Assembly: GCF_947487515.1 (NCBI RefSeq)
Contig: NZ_CANKWO010000004.1
Location: 424,821-488,820, forward strand
Source: an uncultured Litoreibacter sp.
GTDB taxonomy: Bacteria; Pseudomonadota; Alphaproteobacteria; Rhodobacterales; Rhodobacteraceae
Length of the DNA: 64,000 nucleotides
Direction: 5' to 3'
In this document: in pieces, positions 44,385 through 55,048 of the stretch
Layout: each line of letters opens with the position of its first letter
Numbering within the stretch: position 1 is the first letter of the stretch
Position numbers and translations under genes: made by a program
The notes under the pieces: generated by a model
The model's input: only the letters and a program-made list of their open reading frames with translations
Told to the model about the DNA's origin: nothing
Database searches by the model: none

Positions 44385-44842
44385 TGCGATTTCACCGCGT
44401 CAAGCACCGCCTCAACATGATCCGCGACCCGAACCTTGCGCCATTCTTGCACAACAACACCGTCGCCGCCGATCAAAAAGGTAGAGCGCTCAATCCCCAT
44501 GAACGTCTTGCCATACATGCTTTTCTCTTTCCAAACGCCGTATTGCTCACAGACGTCACTGTCGGCGTCGGAGGCCAAAATGACTTCCAAAGCGTGCTTT
44601 GCCCGAAAATTATCGTGCTTTTTAACGCTATCTTTGGATATCCCGATGATTTCGCAACCCGCATCCCTAAATGCTTGCATATGCTCAGTGAACCCAATGG
44701 CCTGTTTGGTGCATCCAGGTGTGTTATCCTTGGGGTAGAAATAGACAACGACCATCGAGGGGCGCAGCTTGGACAGGGTAATATTGTCGCCACCATCGCG
44801 TGGCAAAGTGAAGTCGGGGGCCATCTCGCCAACTTGTGTCAT
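44381..44842 (-). CDS. bcp: Thioredoxin-dependent thiol peroxidase (Bcp/PrxQ)
   Basis: A peroxiredoxin of 153 residues that reduces hydrogen and organic peroxides. The peroxidatic cysteine is C44 in NTPGCTKQA. The resolving cysteine found five residues later in E. coli Bcp is isoleucine here (I49), so resolution would need C63, C98 or an external thiol. ATG 44842 has AAAGGA upstream; longer frames contain no conserved residues. First gene of the bcp-DUF455 pair. Confidence 0.93.
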   Translation of the reverse strand: MTQVGEMAPDFTLPRDGGDNITLSKLRPSMVVVYFYPKDNTPGCTKQAIGFTEHMQAFRDAGCEIIGISKDSVKKHDNFRAKHALEVILASDADSDVCEQYGVWKEKSMYGKTFMGIERSTFLIGGDGVVVQEWRKVRVADHVEAVLDAVKSQ

Positions 44843-44955
44843 AGGGAATTGGTCCTTTGAGGTAGAATTGATGTGTCGCCAAGGGTAGGGCGCTATATGT
44901 AAAGATAAAGGCCCAAACGCAACCGCTTGCGGATGATGTGAAATGAAGAGGTGGC

Positions 44956-47900
44956 ATGGCAGACGACGCCACGCAGATTGAGGACGATGTGCTTCCGGCA
45001 GAGGAAGAGCAAGAAGGGGAGGCTCGGGCCGAAGCTGACGCTGAGGGCATGGCCACAATGCCGCCCACACATCGGCACCACCATCATCGCCCGAAGCGCC
45101 GGTTATTTGCGGGGGTAATGTCAGCGCTTGGCATTTTGCTCACGGTGGTATTGGTCGTGGCTGTTTTGGCAGTGTGGTCGATATTGGGGCGCAGTGTTAC
45201 CTTGCCGCAATGGGCCGTTGATAAAGTAGAGACCCAGTTGAACGCCGAATTCGTCTCGGAGCGCATTTCGCTAGAGACGATTTCCATTGGATTACGGGAC
45301 GACGCCTACCGCCCCACGATCGATGTGACCGGTGTGGCTGTTTACAACAATGAAGACGCCCCGATCTTGGTGTTGCCCAATCTGCGCAGCAAACTTGATA
45401 CCTCAGAGTTATTGCTGGGGCGGGTGAAGCTTGAAACGATCGAGCTGGAAGGCGCAGTTCTGGAATTGACCCGTGACAAAAACGGCCAGATCGAACTGGC
45501 GTTCGGGGCGCAGATGGGGGCTCAGCAGGTTGAAGCGGGGTCCATGGCCGATGTCTTACGCCAAATAGACCTATGGCTCGAAGAGCCGTGGATGAAGGAG
45601 CTGGAGGAGGCCAGTGCCGATAGTTTGACCATTCGCATGTCTGATGAACGCTCTGGCGAGGTGACCGCGGTTGAGCAAGGTGCGCTGAAGATTACCAACA
45701 GCGAACATGTTTTGGCGTTGAATGTCTCCTTCCAGCTGGATCAACCAAATGGACCACCCGCGCAGTTGTTCTTTGCGGCAGATAAGGCAAAAGGGGCCGA
45801 CGGGGCGCGACTGGTTGGGAAATTCACAGATTTGCGCGCCCGCGATTTGGCCGCGCAGGTTGCCGCCTTGAACTTTCTGGAGGTTCTGGATGCACCGGCA
45901 TCGGGCGCGCTGACGGCGGAAATCGACGAAACCGGCCAAATCGCCAGCCTCGCAGGCACGCTAGATTTGGCAAAGGGAGTATTGCGTCCAACCGAGCAGG
46001 CCAAGCCTGTGCCCTTCAACTCCGCGAAAAGCTATCTGCGCTACGAGGCGGCCACTGGGCGCTTGTTGTTTGATCAAATACTGCTCGATTCACCGCAAAT
46101 GCGCCTCAACGCCACGGGCCACGCCGACTTGCGGGACTTTGTCGCTGGCATCCCCGAAACCTTGTTGGGACAATTGCGGTTCTCGGATGTTCGTCTGGCG
46201 CCTGAAGGGATGTTTGAGGCACCGGTGACCTTTGACGATGGCGCGCTGGATTTGCGATATAGCCCTAAAACTCTGGCTCTTGATATCGGTCAATTGGTGC
46301 TGCGCAATGAAGGCGCGGAGCTTGTGGCAAAGGGCGCAGTCAATGTGTTGCCCAAAGGTTGGGCGGTTTCGTTGGATGCAAGCATCGATGAGATCGAGCA
46401 TCAGCAATTGATGGCCCTATGGCCTGAAAACGCAGTGAAACTGACGCGAAAATGGCTGACCGACAACATCCAAAGCGGGCGGATGAAAAATGCCCATGCA
46501 GCCCTTCGCATCGTACCAGAAGAACGCCCGTCCGCCGCTGTCAGCTTTGATTTCTCGGAAGCCAAGGTCAGATATCTGAAAACCTTACCCCCAGTGGAGA
46601 ATGCCAGCGGTTACGCGTCGATATTGGGAAATGCGTTCAACTTGAGCCTGATGAAAGGACATGTCAGCGCCGGCGAGGCGGGGGTGCTGCAGGCGGGCGG
46701 GTCGGTGATGGAAATTCCCAACATGGTTGCGAAACCGGCTGTGGGCGTTTTTGACCTCACTTTGGAGGGCCCCGCCTCGGCGGCCCTTCATCTGTTGGAT
46801 GAAAAACCGTTTGAGTTTTTGTCAAAGTCAGGGCTGACACCTGATGTTGCGACTGGCACGGCGACAATCTCGAGCCGGTTGACGGTGCCGCTCAAGAGAA
46901 AAGTGGAAATCAACGACGTGGGATATGTCGTGGCTGCTGATGTACGTGATGTGGTGTCGGATACTTTGGTCAACGGGCGCGCGCTTCGCTCGCCTAATAT
47001 GGAGGTTCTGGCGGGTGGCGGAGATTTATCCATAAGCGGGCAAGGGACGATCGACGGAATACCAATGGATGTCGTCTGGTCGCGAAAAATTGGGGCCGGA
47101 ACCGGCAAAACCAGCAAGGTCGCAGGCTCGATCGAACTATCGCCCCAGATGTTGGGTGTCTTCAACGTAGGCCTGCCCAAAGGCAGCGTGTCGGGCAGGG
47201 GGCGTGCCAATATGGACATTACCTTGGTGCAAGGCTCGGCACCGGCTGCGCGGTTGACCTCCAATCTGAAGGGCGTGGGCCTGAGTATCCCCGCCTTAGG
47301 TTGGAGCAAGCAGCGATCCGCAACCGGATCGATGGCCTTGGACCTCACCCTTGGAGATACGCCAAAGGTGAATAATGTCACGATAAATGCAGGCGGACTT
47401 CAAGCCAAAGGGGCGGTTACCTTGAAGCCCAACGGCGGCGGATTGGACCGAGCAGTGTTCAACCCGCTGAAGGTGGCAGGGAAGCTGAATTCGAAAGTGG
47501 ATATCATCGGACGCGGTGGGAACCGACAGCCGCAGGTGGTGATCAAAGGGGGCACCATCGACATTCGTAAATTTGGTGTCACCACCGGCGGCAGCAGCGC
47601 CGCAGGACCGCCTTTGGAGTTCCAGCTGGACCGGCTGGTGGTGACCGACACGATAGCGTTGGACCAATTTCGTGGCAGCTTTCGCAACGACAAAGGGATT
47701 GACGGCACATTCACCGCGAACCTGAACGGCAAGGCCCCGATCAGCGGCACCGTTATCCCCACGGCCAAAGGCCCCGCGGTGCGTATCTTGTCCGACAACG
47801 GCGGGCGGGTGATTTCGGCGTCGGGGATATTCGAGAACGTGAACGGGGGCGACATGAGCCTCACTTTGCAGCCCAACGGAAAACCGGGGCAGTTTGAGGG

Positions 47901-48351
47901 CTCTTTGGAGATCAAGAACACGCGCGTAAAGAAGGCGCCTGCTTTGGCAGACCTATTGTCCGCTGTGAGCGTGATCGGCCTGCTTGAGCAACTTACCGGA
48001 GACGGCATTGTCTTTGCCACCACCGAAGCCCGCTTTTTGTTGACACCAAACGGGGTGACCTTGCGGCGCTCCTCGGCTGTTGGGCCGTCGATGGGGATCA
48101 CTATGGACGGGGTCTTTAACACCAACACGCGGCGAATGGATATGCGCGGAGTGGTGTCCCCGATCTATGCGGTGAACGGGTTGTTCGGGGCGTTGTTCTC
48201 TCCGCGCAAAGGGGAGGGCTTGTTTGGCTTCAACTACACGCTTAAAGGCTCTGCGGATGGACCAAAGGTTGGGGTGAACCCGCTGTCGGTTCTAACACCT
48301 GGAATATTTCGCGAAATCTTCCGTCAGCCGCCGCCTAAGTTGAAAAATTGA
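44956..48351 (+). CDS. AsmA/YhdP-like giant membrane protein
   Basis: A 1131-residue protein with an acidic, His-rich cytoplasmic N terminus, one membrane helix (about 51-77) and a very long periplasmic beta-rich part with a DUF3971-type middle and an AsmA-like C-terminal domain ([38 protein letters not shown]). AsmA-like proteins (YhdP, TamB) form bridges that move phospholipids to the outer membrane; this role is inferred. queA starts ten bases after its stop. Confidence 0.87.
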   Translation: MADDATQIEDDVLPAEEEQEGEARAEADAEGMATMPPTHRHHHHRPKRRLFAGVMSALGILLTVVLVVAVLAVWSILGRSVTLPQWAVDKVETQLNAEFVSERISLETISIGLRDDAYRPTIDVTGVAVYNNEDAPILVLPNLRSKLDTSELLLGRVKLETIELEGAVLELTRDKNGQIELAFGAQMGAQQVEAGSMADVLRQIDLWLEEPWMKELEEASADSLTIRMSDERSGEVTAVEQGALKITNSEHVLALNVSFQLDQPNGPPAQLFFAADKAKGADGARLVGKFTDLRARDLAAQVAALNFLEVLDAPASGALTAEIDETGQIASLAGTLDLAKGVLRPTEQAKPVPFNSAKSYLRYEAATGRLLFDQILLDSPQMRLNATGHADLRDFVAGIPETLLGQLRFSDVRLAPEGMFEAPVTFDDGALDLRYSPKTLALDIGQLVLRNEGAELVAKGAVNVLPKGWAVSLDASIDEIEHQQLMALWPENAVKLTRKWLTDNIQSGRMKNAHAALRIVPEERPSAAVSFDFSEAKVRYLKTLPPVENASGYASILGNAFNLSLMKGHVSAGEAGVLQAGGSVMEIPNMVAKPAVGVFDLTLEGPASAALHLLDEKPFEFLSKSGLTPDVATGTATISSRLTVPLKRKVEINDVGYVVAADVRDVVSDTLVNGRALRSPNMEVLAGGGDLSISGQGTIDGIPMDVVWSRKIGAGTGKTSKVAGSIELSPQMLGVFNVGLPKGSVSGRGRANMDITLVQGSAPAARLTSNLKGVGLSIPALGWSKQRSATGSMALDLTLGDTPKVNNVTINAGGLQAKGAVTLKPNGGGLDRAVFNPLKVAGKLNSKVDIIGRGGNRQPQVVIKGGTIDIRKFGVTTGGSSAAGPPLEFQLDRLVVTDTIALDQFRGSFRNDKGIDGTFTANLNGKAPISGTVIPTAKGPAVRILSDNGGRVISASGIFENVNGGDMSLTLQPNGKPGQFEGSLEIKNTRVKKAPALADLLSAVSVIGLLEQLTGDGIVFATTEARFLLTPNGVTLRRSSAVGPSMGITMDGVFNTNTRRMDMRGVVSPIYAVNGLFGALFSPRKGEGLFGFNYTLKGSADGPKVGVNPLSVLTPGIFREIFRQPPPKLKN

Positions 48352-48361
48352 GATCACCCCT

Positions 48362-49399
48362 ATGAAACTTGCCGACTTCGACTTCGAGTTGCCCGAGAAT
48401 TTGATTGCCACGCGCCCAGCGGTGCCGCGCAGCGCGTCTAAACTCTTGGTGGCCACGCCGGACCGTCTCGTCGACCGAAGTGTCACCGATTTGGTGGAAT
48501 ACCTTCGTGAGGGGGACCTTTTGGTGCTGAATGACACAAAGGTTATTCCCGCGCGCCTGTTCGGGCACCGTGACAGGGAAGGAAACCTGTCGAAAATGGA
48601 GGTGACGCTATTGTCGCCCACGCCGGAAGGGGCATGGCGGGCACTGGTGAAGCCATTGCGCAAGGTGCGCGATGGCGAGCTGATTACCTTTGCGGCAGGA
48701 TTGGAAGCAGAGCTGGTCTCGCGTGCTGACGGGCAGGCATTATTGTCGTTTAACCGGCATGGGCAGGAATTTGACGATGCTTTGGCCTTGGCCGGTCAAA
48801 TGCCGTTGCCCCCATATATCGCGGCAAAACGCGCGGCTGATGCACAAGATAAGACCGACTATCAAACGGTGTTTGCCAAAACGACGGGGGCGGTGGCGGC
48901 CCCGACGGCCTCGTTGCATTTCGACACGGCGCTTCTGGCGGCTTTGGAGACAAAAGGTGTCGAGTTTGCGCATGTCACCCTTCACGTAGGTGCAGGAACC
49001 TTCCTGCCGGTCAAAGTGGACGACGTTAAAACCCATAAGATGCACGCGGAATGGGGGCAGGTCACGGCAAAGGCTGCGGCGCAGATATCAAGGGCCAAAG
49101 AACAGGGGCGCCGCGTCATTCCGGTTGGAACCACTGCCTTGCGCCTGATCGAAAGTGCTGCGACCGCGCAGGGGCAAATAGCGCCGTGGCAGGGAGAGAC
49201 CGAGATATTCATCTACCCCGGGTTTTCTTTCAAAATTGCCGATGCGTTGATGACCAATTTTCACCTGCCCAAATCGACCTTGATGATGTTGGTGTCGGCG
49301 CTGATGGGGCAGCACAGAATTCGCGAAATATATGACCATGCGATTGCGCAGGAATACCGGTTTTTCTCTTATGGGGATTCATCGTTGCTCTTGCCATAA
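48362..49399 (+). CDS. queA: S-adenosylmethionine:tRNA ribosyltransferase-isomerase
   Basis: Adds the epoxycyclopentane ring to preQ1-modified tRNA in queuosine synthesis, using SAM as ribosyl donor. The 345-residue protein begins [18 protein letters not shown] and has [21 protein letters not shown] and [11 protein letters not shown], with the C-terminal [21 protein letters not shown]. It is co-transcribed with the AsmA-like gene. The other queuosine genes are not in the window. Confidence 0.96.
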   Translation: MKLADFDFELPENLIATRPAVPRSASKLLVATPDRLVDRSVTDLVEYLREGDLLVLNDTKVIPARLFGHRDREGNLSKMEVTLLSPTPEGAWRALVKPLRKVRDGELITFAAGLEAELVSRADGQALLSFNRHGQEFDDALALAGQMPLPPYIAAKRAADAQDKTDYQTVFAKTTGAVAAPTASLHFDTALLAALETKGVEFAHVTLHVGAGTFLPVKVDDVKTHKMHAEWGQVTAKAAAQISRAKEQGRRVIPVGTTALRLIESAATAQGQIAPWQGETEIFIYPGFSFKIADALMTNFHLPKSTLMMLVSALMGQHRIREIYDHAIAQEYRFFSYGDSSLLLP

Positions 49400-49509
49400 A
49401 ATTGGTGACGTATTTGGACTAATGTGGTCGTGGTTGACGGTTTCTTGACGTCAATGCTGGTCTAACTGGGGCGAATATTCCGCTCAATTTGAGATATTGG
49501 ATTCGCGTT

Positions 49510-50805
49510 ATGGTAGAAGTTCTGAAGTCCTCTTGGGCCTTGCTCTTGGGCATGATGCTGCTGATGGTTGGCAATGGCTTGCAAGGGTCGTTGATTGGCG
49601 TCAGGGGCGGCATTGAGGGTTTCAGCACCTTTGAGTTGGCGCTGATTACGTCAGGTTACTTTTTGGGGTTTCTTGGTGGGTCGCGCATGGCCCCGAATTT
49701 CATTCAACGCGTGGGGCACGTGCGCGTATTTGCGGCTTTGGCGTCCTTTATCTCTGCGGCCTTGATCCTGTATCCCGCAGTCACGCATCCAATTGCGTGG
49801 ATTGTTTTGCGGGTTGTGATCGGGTTTTGCATCTCTGGGGTGTATGTAACGGCTGAAAGCTGGCTCAATAACTCCGCGTCAAACGAGACCCGCGGTCAGG
49901 CGCTGTCCCTTTACATGATCGTGCAGATGGGGGGCATTGTTGCGGCACAAGGGTTGCTGAATGTGGCCGATCCGGGTGGGTTTATCCTGTTTGTGATCCC
50001 CTCGGTGTTGGTCTCTATTTCCTTTGCGCCGATTTTACTGTCGGTTACGCCAACTCCGTCATTTGGGACAACGCGGCAATTGAGCTTTCGCGACCTGTAT
50101 CGAATTTCCCCGCTTGGGGTGATTGGCATGTTCATGCTGGGCGGAGTGTTCTCGGCGCAGTTCGGGATGTCCGCGGTTTATGGAACGAATGCCGGATTTT
50201 CTGTCGCACAGATTTCGATCTTCGTGTCCTCGATTTTTGTCGGCGCCATGGTGCTGCAATTCCCCATCGGGTGGCTGTCGGACCGGATGGACCGACGGGT
50301 CTTGATCTTTATTGTGTCGGCGGTGGCCACATTGGCGGCTGCGATCGCTTGGGCCTTTGGCGCCTATTTCCCAGTTTTGCTGGGCTGCGCCTTTATGATC
50401 GGGGGCATGACAAACCCGCTATATGCGCTGCTGATCGCCTATACCAATGACTATCTGGAGCCAGACGATATGGCAGGCGCGTCAGGCGGGTTGTTGTTCA
50501 TCAATGGCGTGGGGGCCATTGCGGGTCCGGTTTTGACAGGGTGGCTGATGACGCAATTTGGCGCGCAGGGCTTTTGGTTGATTATTCTGGTGACGATGTT
50601 GGCGACGACGCTTTACGCGGCCTTCCGCATGACGCAGCGCGTGTCTTTCTATGCAGAAGAAAACGACTATGAGGCCGTTCCATATGCGGCCGTGGGCCCA
50701 GGCTCGACGCCATTCATCGCCGAAGTGGCGCAAGAAGTATATGTTGAGGCCGCTGAAGAAATCGCTGAAGCCTCCGAGAGTGTTGCCGAAGAATCCCCAA
50801 GTTAA
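49510..50805 (+). CDS. MFS transporter (YcaD/UMF2-like)
   Basis: A 431-residue carrier with 12 hydrophobic helices and a long acidic C-terminal tail (EEIAEASESVAEESPS). The VYVTAESWLNNSASNETRG block after helix 4 and GWLSDRMDRR in the middle fit the YcaD-type group of uncharacterised facilitators. The substrate is unknown. ATG 49510 (MVEVLKSSW) is preferred to the open TTG at 49489. Confidence 0.85.
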   Translation: MVEVLKSSWALLLGMMLLMVGNGLQGSLIGVRGGIEGFSTFELALITSGYFLGFLGGSRMAPNFIQRVGHVRVFAALASFISAALILYPAVTHPIAWIVLRVVIGFCISGVYVTAESWLNNSASNETRGQALSLYMIVQMGGIVAAQGLLNVADPGGFILFVIPSVLVSISFAPILLSVTPTPSFGTTRQLSFRDLYRISPLGVIGMFMLGGVFSAQFGMSAVYGTNAGFSVAQISIFVSSIFVGAMVLQFPIGWLSDRMDRRVLIFIVSAVATLAAAIAWAFGAYFPVLLGCAFMIGGMTNPLYALLIAYTNDYLEPDDMAGASGGLLFINGVGAIAGPVLTGWLMTQFGAQGFWLIILVTMLATTLYAAFRMTQRVSFYAEENDYEAVPYAAVGPGSTPFIAEVAQEVYVEAAEEIAEASESVAEESPS

Positions 50806-50892
50806 GGATGTGTTGGAAAAAGGCTTGCGGTCTTTGTTTTAGATTGTAACATTTTTATTAACACTTGGGGCAGCGGCACAGGAGGAATTGCC

Positions 50893-51471
50893 ATGTCTAC
50901 ACCTGAAGAAGTTCTTAGCTTTTGGCTGGACGAGCAGGGGGAAAAGGGTTGGTACGCGGGAGGAGAGGCGCTTGACGCTGAAATCCGCGATCGGTTCGAG
51001 CCAGTTTGGCAGAATGCCATGCAGGGCGGACTGTCCATGTGGTTGACCTACCCAAGTGGAGTACTTGCATATATTATCCTTACAGATCAGTTCTCTAGGA
51101 ACATGTTTAGAGGATCGGAAAAGGCTTTTGCATCTGACCGTCTGGCTCTTGCCGTCGCGAAAACCGCGATTTGCAAAAGATGGGATATGAAAATCGACGA
51201 GCCCGCGCGTCAGTTCTTCTACATGCCTCTCATGCACTCTGAATGCGTTTCTGATCAAGAGCGCTGCGTGCGGTTGTTTTTGACGCGTATGCCAGAGCAC
51301 GGCGAGGGCAATTTGTTACACGCCAGAGCCCACCGAGAAGTGATCCGCCAGTTTGGGCGCTTCCCGTATCGAAATGTAGCGCTTGACCGGCGCACCACCT
51401 CGACCGAAAACGCCTATATCAATAGTGGCGGTTACGGGACAACTGTAGAATCCGTCAGGGCAGCAACCTAA
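50893..51471 (+). CDS. DUF924 family protein
   Basis: A 192-residue helical protein of the DUF924 family, with the N-terminal EEVLSFWLDE, the central ILTDQFSRNMFRGS and the C-terminal HREVIRQFGRFPYRN. The family has a TPR-like helical fold and no established function. A strong AGGAGGA binding site lies upstream. Operon start with the SGNH hydrolase 13 bases behind. Confidence 0.9.
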   Translation: MSTPEEVLSFWLDEQGEKGWYAGGEALDAEIRDRFEPVWQNAMQGGLSMWLTYPSGVLAYIILTDQFSRNMFRGSEKAFASDRLALAVAKTAICKRWDMKIDEPARQFFYMPLMHSECVSDQERCVRLFLTRMPEHGEGNLLHARAHREVIRQFGRFPYRNVALDRRTTSTENAYINSGGYGTTVESVRAAT

Positions 51472-51484
51472 GGATTCTAAATAC

Positions 51485-52180
51485 GTGACCTTCAAATTAC
51501 GCCAACTCATGGTGGCGGCCTGCTTCCTTCTGGCCGCCCCATCCGTGTCTTTTGCCGGAGCAAAGGACGACATTCTCGTTATTGGCGATAGCATGTTGGA
51601 GTGGCAGAGCTTCAAGCGCGCTTCGATTCCTCACGTTTTGGCGAAGAAGACCAAACGAAAGGTTGAAAACCGTGCGGCTTCAGGGGCCAAGCTGTTTTTG
51701 ACCGGAGGCGAAGGCAACCCGCGCAGTGTAATTCCGTCGCAGTACACAAAAGGGGATTGGAATTGGGTGATCGTGAACGGCGGCGCCAATGACCTCTTTG
51801 TGAAATGTGGATGCAACCGATGCAATTCGGTGCTGGATAGGCTGATTTCGAAGGATGCCACAAAAGGGGTGTTGCCGGAGTTGGCGGATCGTATCCGTAA
51901 AGACGGACCCAAAGTGATTTTGCTGTCCTACTATCAAGGCAACGAGCGTCCCAATTTGTTCTCCAAATGCGAGCGTGTTGTGAAAGAATTAACCAACAGG
52001 CAGATAAAGCTGGCGCAGCGGTTAAACGGTGTGGAGCTGGTTCGCTCCAAGTTTGCAATCGACCCTTCGGATCGCAGTCACTTCGCCTTGGATGGCATCC
52101 ATCTGTCACGAAAGGGCACGCATCGTGTTGGGGTTCTTCTTGCCCAATCGTTGAAACGGCTTGAAGCTGAAAAGCCCTAG
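51485..52180 (+). CDS. Exported SGNH/GDSL-type hydrolase
   Basis: A 231-residue periplasmic esterase-like protein. A signal peptide (about 1-24) precedes the GDSM nucleophile block (IGDSMLEW), the glycine/asparagine block NGGANDL and the DGIHLS His/Asp dyad. The start is GTG at 51485. C-x-C-x-x-C (KCGCNRCN) is an odd cysteine cluster that could bind metal or form disulfides. Substrate unknown. Confidence 0.85.
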   Translation: MTFKLRQLMVAACFLLAAPSVSFAGAKDDILVIGDSMLEWQSFKRASIPHVLAKKTKRKVENRAASGAKLFLTGGEGNPRSVIPSQYTKGDWNWVIVNGGANDLFVKCGCNRCNSVLDRLISKDATKGVLPELADRIRKDGPKVILLSYYQGNERPNLFSKCERVVKELTNRQIKLAQRLNGVELVRSKFAIDPSDRSHFALDGIHLSRKGTHRVGVLLAQSLKRLEAEKP

Positions 52181-52245
52181 AAGCCATGCGCCAAATGCAT
52201 GGGGCGGCGGCGGAAACTTACGTTGCTTTATGTGGCGGTAAAAAG

Positions 52246-52263
52246 TAGTTTAACGCTAAACTA
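52246..52263. promoter_or_regulatory. Symmetric operator over the lpdA promoter
   Basis: TAGTTTA-ACGC-TAAACTA, perfect 7-bp arms with a 4-base spacer. Its right arm runs into TATATT (52262-52267), a good -10 box about 26 bases before ATG 52293, so a bound dimer would cover the promoter. The binding protein is unknown. Confidence 0.5.
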
Positions 52264-52292
52264 TATTGAAAATGTCTCGGGAGTGAGAGAAA

Positions 52293-53690
52293 ATGGCCGC
52301 TAAATCCTTCGATCTAATCGTCATTGGCGCAGGCCCAGGTGGCTATGTGGCTGCCATTCGTGGTGCGCAGCTTGGAATGAATGTCGCGATTATCGAGCGT
52401 GAAAACCTAGGCGGCATTTGCCTGAACTGGGGCTGTTTGCCGACGAAAGCGCTGCTGCGCTCTTCCGAAGTGTTCCACCTGATGGAGCGCGCCAAAGATT
52501 TCGGGTTGAAGGCCGATGGCATCAGCTATGACCTTGACGCCGTTGTCAGTCGGTCGCGGGGCGTGGCCAAGCAGCTTGCGGGTGGCGTCAGTCACTTGAT
52601 GAAAAAGAACAAAATCACAACCATTATGGGCGAAGCAACTCTTCCCGCCAAAGGGAAGGTGTCCGTTAAAACCGACAAAGGCACAGAGGAACTAACAGCC
52701 AAGAATATCATTCTTGCGACCGGCGCGCGGGCTCGTGAGCTTCCAGGTCTAGAGGCTGACGGCGATCTGGTCTGGACATACCGCCACGCACTTACGCCAC
52801 CACGGATGCCCAAAAAGTTGCTGGTTATTGGGTCGGGGGCTATCGGCATCGAGTTCGCCAGCTTCTATAACACCTTGGGTTGCGACACGACGGTCGTCGA
52901 AGTCATGGACCGCGTGCTGCCGGTTGAAGACGCAGAGATTTCTGCCTTTGCCAAGAAACAGTTCGTCAAACAGGGCATGAAGATCATGGAGAACACCATG
53001 GTTAAAAAGCTGGACCGCGGCAAAGGCAAGGTGACGGCCCATATCGAGACCAAAGGGAAGGTCGAGACGGCCGAATTCGACACTGTGATTTCGGCGGTGG
53101 GCATTGTGGGCAATGTGGAAGGTCTTGGCTTGGAAGCCTTGGGTGTCAAGATTGACCGCACCCATGTCGTCGTCGACGACCACTGCCGTACCGGCGTCGA
53201 AGGGCTGTATGCCATTGGGGATATCGCGGGTGCTCCGTGGTTGGCACATAAGGCGTCGCATGAGGGGGTGATGGTTGCCGAATTCATTTCCGGCAAGAAA
53301 GATGTCCATCCCGTGCGCCCGGAAAGCATTGCTGGCTGTACCTATTGTCACCCGCAGGTGGCCTCGGTCGGCTTCACAGAAGAACAAGCGAAAGAGGCGG
53401 GATACAAAGTAAAAGTGGGCCGCTTCCCCTTCATTGGGAACGGTAAGGCCATCGCGTTGGGTGATCCAGAGGGCATGGTCAAAACCATTTTCGACGAAAA
53501 AACCGGAGAGCTACTAGGCGCGCATATGGTCGGTGCAGAAGTCACCGAGCTGATCCAAGGCTATGTGATCGGCCGCACATTGGAGACCACGGAAGAAGAC
53601 CTGATGAACACGGTTTTCCCACATCCCACACTGTCAGAGATGATGCATGAATCGGTGCTGGACGCCTATGGTCGTGCGCTTCACTTCTAG
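52293..53690 (+). CDS. lpdA: Dihydrolipoyl dehydrogenase
   Basis: E3 flavoprotein of the 2-oxo-acid dehydrogenase complexes, reoxidising lipoyl groups with NAD+. Of 465 residues, FAD-binding GAGPGGYVA, redox-active pair C43/C48 in GGICLNWGCLPTK, NAD-binding GSGAIGIEFA, and the C-terminal HPTLSEMMHE that completes the partner active site. No lipoyl domain. It stands away from the E1/E2 genes, so it could serve pyruvate, 2-oxoglutarate or branched-chain complexes, or several. Confidence 0.96.
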   Translation: MAAKSFDLIVIGAGPGGYVAAIRGAQLGMNVAIIERENLGGICLNWGCLPTKALLRSSEVFHLMERAKDFGLKADGISYDLDAVVSRSRGVAKQLAGGVSHLMKKNKITTIMGEATLPAKGKVSVKTDKGTEELTAKNIILATGARARELPGLEADGDLVWTYRHALTPPRMPKKLLVIGSGAIGIEFASFYNTLGCDTTVVEVMDRVLPVEDAEISAFAKKQFVKQGMKIMENTMVKKLDRGKGKVTAHIETKGKVETAEFDTVISAVGIVGNVEGLGLEALGVKIDRTHVVVDDHCRTGVEGLYAIGDIAGAPWLAHKASHEGVMVAEFISGKKDVHPVRPESIAGCTYCHPQVASVGFTEEQAKEAGYKVKVGRFPFIGNGKAIALGDPEGMVKTIFDEKTGELLGAHMVGAEVTELIQGYVIGRTLETTEEDLMNTVFPHPTLSEMMHESVLDAYGRALHF

Positions 53691-53808
53691 CGTGGTTTGA
53701 CCGAAAGGGGCCGCTTTCGCTGCGCTTGAAACTTTCGATGGCGCGCGAGGAAACTTGTGCGCCATTCGTCACCGAATATGCCGATTGACGCCGTTCCCTT
53801 ACCAGCGC

Positions 53809-54957
53809 ATGACTTCACCAATGACACCTCATAGAACAAATTGGGTCCTCGTATTCGTCTTGCTTTTGGCTGGATTGTTTGCTGCGGCCCAGTTTGGCAA
53901 GCTGGCGCTGACATTGTCGGAACTGCGCTCCCTCTATCCAGAGGGCGGGGCGTTTGTGCCTGTGTTGATTTCCATTGTTGGTATCGTTGGTATCGCTTTG
54001 GGGGCCGTCGCCGGATCTGTCGTCGCACGCATTGGTATTGCGCGGGCTTTGATCATAGCGCTGGTCTGGGGGGGCGTGATGTCTCTCTTGGAAGCAACTC
54101 TGCCAAATATATATGTTTTTTCGGTCTTTAGAGCCTTGGAAGGTCTTTCTCATCTCGCGATTGTGGTGGCGGCCCCCACGATGATGGCAAGTATCTCTAC
54201 GCTGGAAGACAGACCCGTGGTCATGGCGATTTGGGCGTCATTTTTTGGGATGTCTATGGCGGTTCTGGCGGTGCTGCTGCCGTATCTCCTTGCGTATAAC
54301 GGGTTGTCGGCGGTGTTTGTGGCACATGGGACGGGGATGTTTGTCATCGCGGCCATTCTGTATCCCCTGCTGCCGGCGCAACGCATCACTTCGCCGGTTC
54401 CTGTGCATTATTTGGCGGAACACCGCGAAATCTATAGCAACCCACGCCTGTTGATCGCAGGGGCAGGCTTCGTTTGGTACACGATCCTCTACATTTCCTT
54501 ACTGGCGATCCTGCCGGACGCCTTGGGTCTATCGGTTTGGGTGGTGACGACGCTGCCATTGATCAGCATCGCAGGGACATTGTTCGGGGGCTATCTGGGA
54601 AAACGTATTCCTCCAGATCGTTTGGTTGCAATAGGGTTCACCGCCACGATTGTCGCCAGTGCTATCGTTTATCTGACCAGTCCGGCGCTTTGGTCGTTGT
54701 TCGGGCTGTTCTTGGTGATGTCTTTGATCCCGGCTGCGTCCTTTGCTGCGATTGCATATTTCAACGACAGCCCAACCGATCGCGCGCGCGCCACCGGCGG
54801 CATCGCCCAGCTTGGGAATATTGGGACGACCTTCGGTACGCCCTTATTCGCGTTGGCCTATGATCAAGCGGGGCTGGGCGGGGTTTGTGTGCTCATGTCG
54901 CTGTTTTGCACATTGGGATTCATTTTTACGCGGGTTTTGCGGGCGAAGATCAAATAA
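53809..54957 (+). CDS. MFS transporter
   Basis: A carrier of about 382 residues with 12 hydrophobic helices. Motif A is degenerate; FRALEGLSHLAIVVAAPTMMA and FGGYLGKRIPPDR are recognisable MFS elements. It resembles the CynX/NIMT-like group but the substrate is unknown. Start could be ATG 53809 or 53821. It lies between lpdA and uvrA with spacings that allow independent expression. Confidence 0.85.
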   Translation: MTSPMTPHRTNWVLVFVLLLAGLFAAAQFGKLALTLSELRSLYPEGGAFVPVLISIVGIVGIALGAVAGSVVARIGIARALIIALVWGGVMSLLEATLPNIYVFSVFRALEGLSHLAIVVAAPTMMASISTLEDRPVVMAIWASFFGMSMAVLAVLLPYLLAYNGLSAVFVAHGTGMFVIAAILYPLLPAQRITSPVPVHYLAEHREIYSNPRLLIAGAGFVWYTILYISLLAILPDALGLSVWVVTTLPLISIAGTLFGGYLGKRIPPDRLVAIGFTATIVASAIVYLTSPALWSLFGLFLVMSLIPAASFAAIAYFNDSPTDRARATGGIAQLGNIGTTFGTPLFALAYDQAGLGGVCVLMSLFCTLGFIFTRVLRAKIK

Positions 54958-54967
54958 ATTTGTAGAT

Positions 54968-54982
54968 GTTCGCTTAATGTTC
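54968..54982 (+). promoter_or_regulatory. LexA (SOS) box of uvrA
   Basis: GTTC-GCTTAAT-GTTC, an exact match to the direct-repeat LexA operator GTTC-N7-GTTC of alphaproteobacteria, 67 bases before the uvrA start codon. It predicts induction of uvrA by DNA damage. Confidence 0.8.
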
Positions 54983-55048
54983 TGATAACCGATTGGAACC
55001 TTCCGCCAGACGGCTTATGTGTGGCGCAATGCATCTGGGATGGACACT

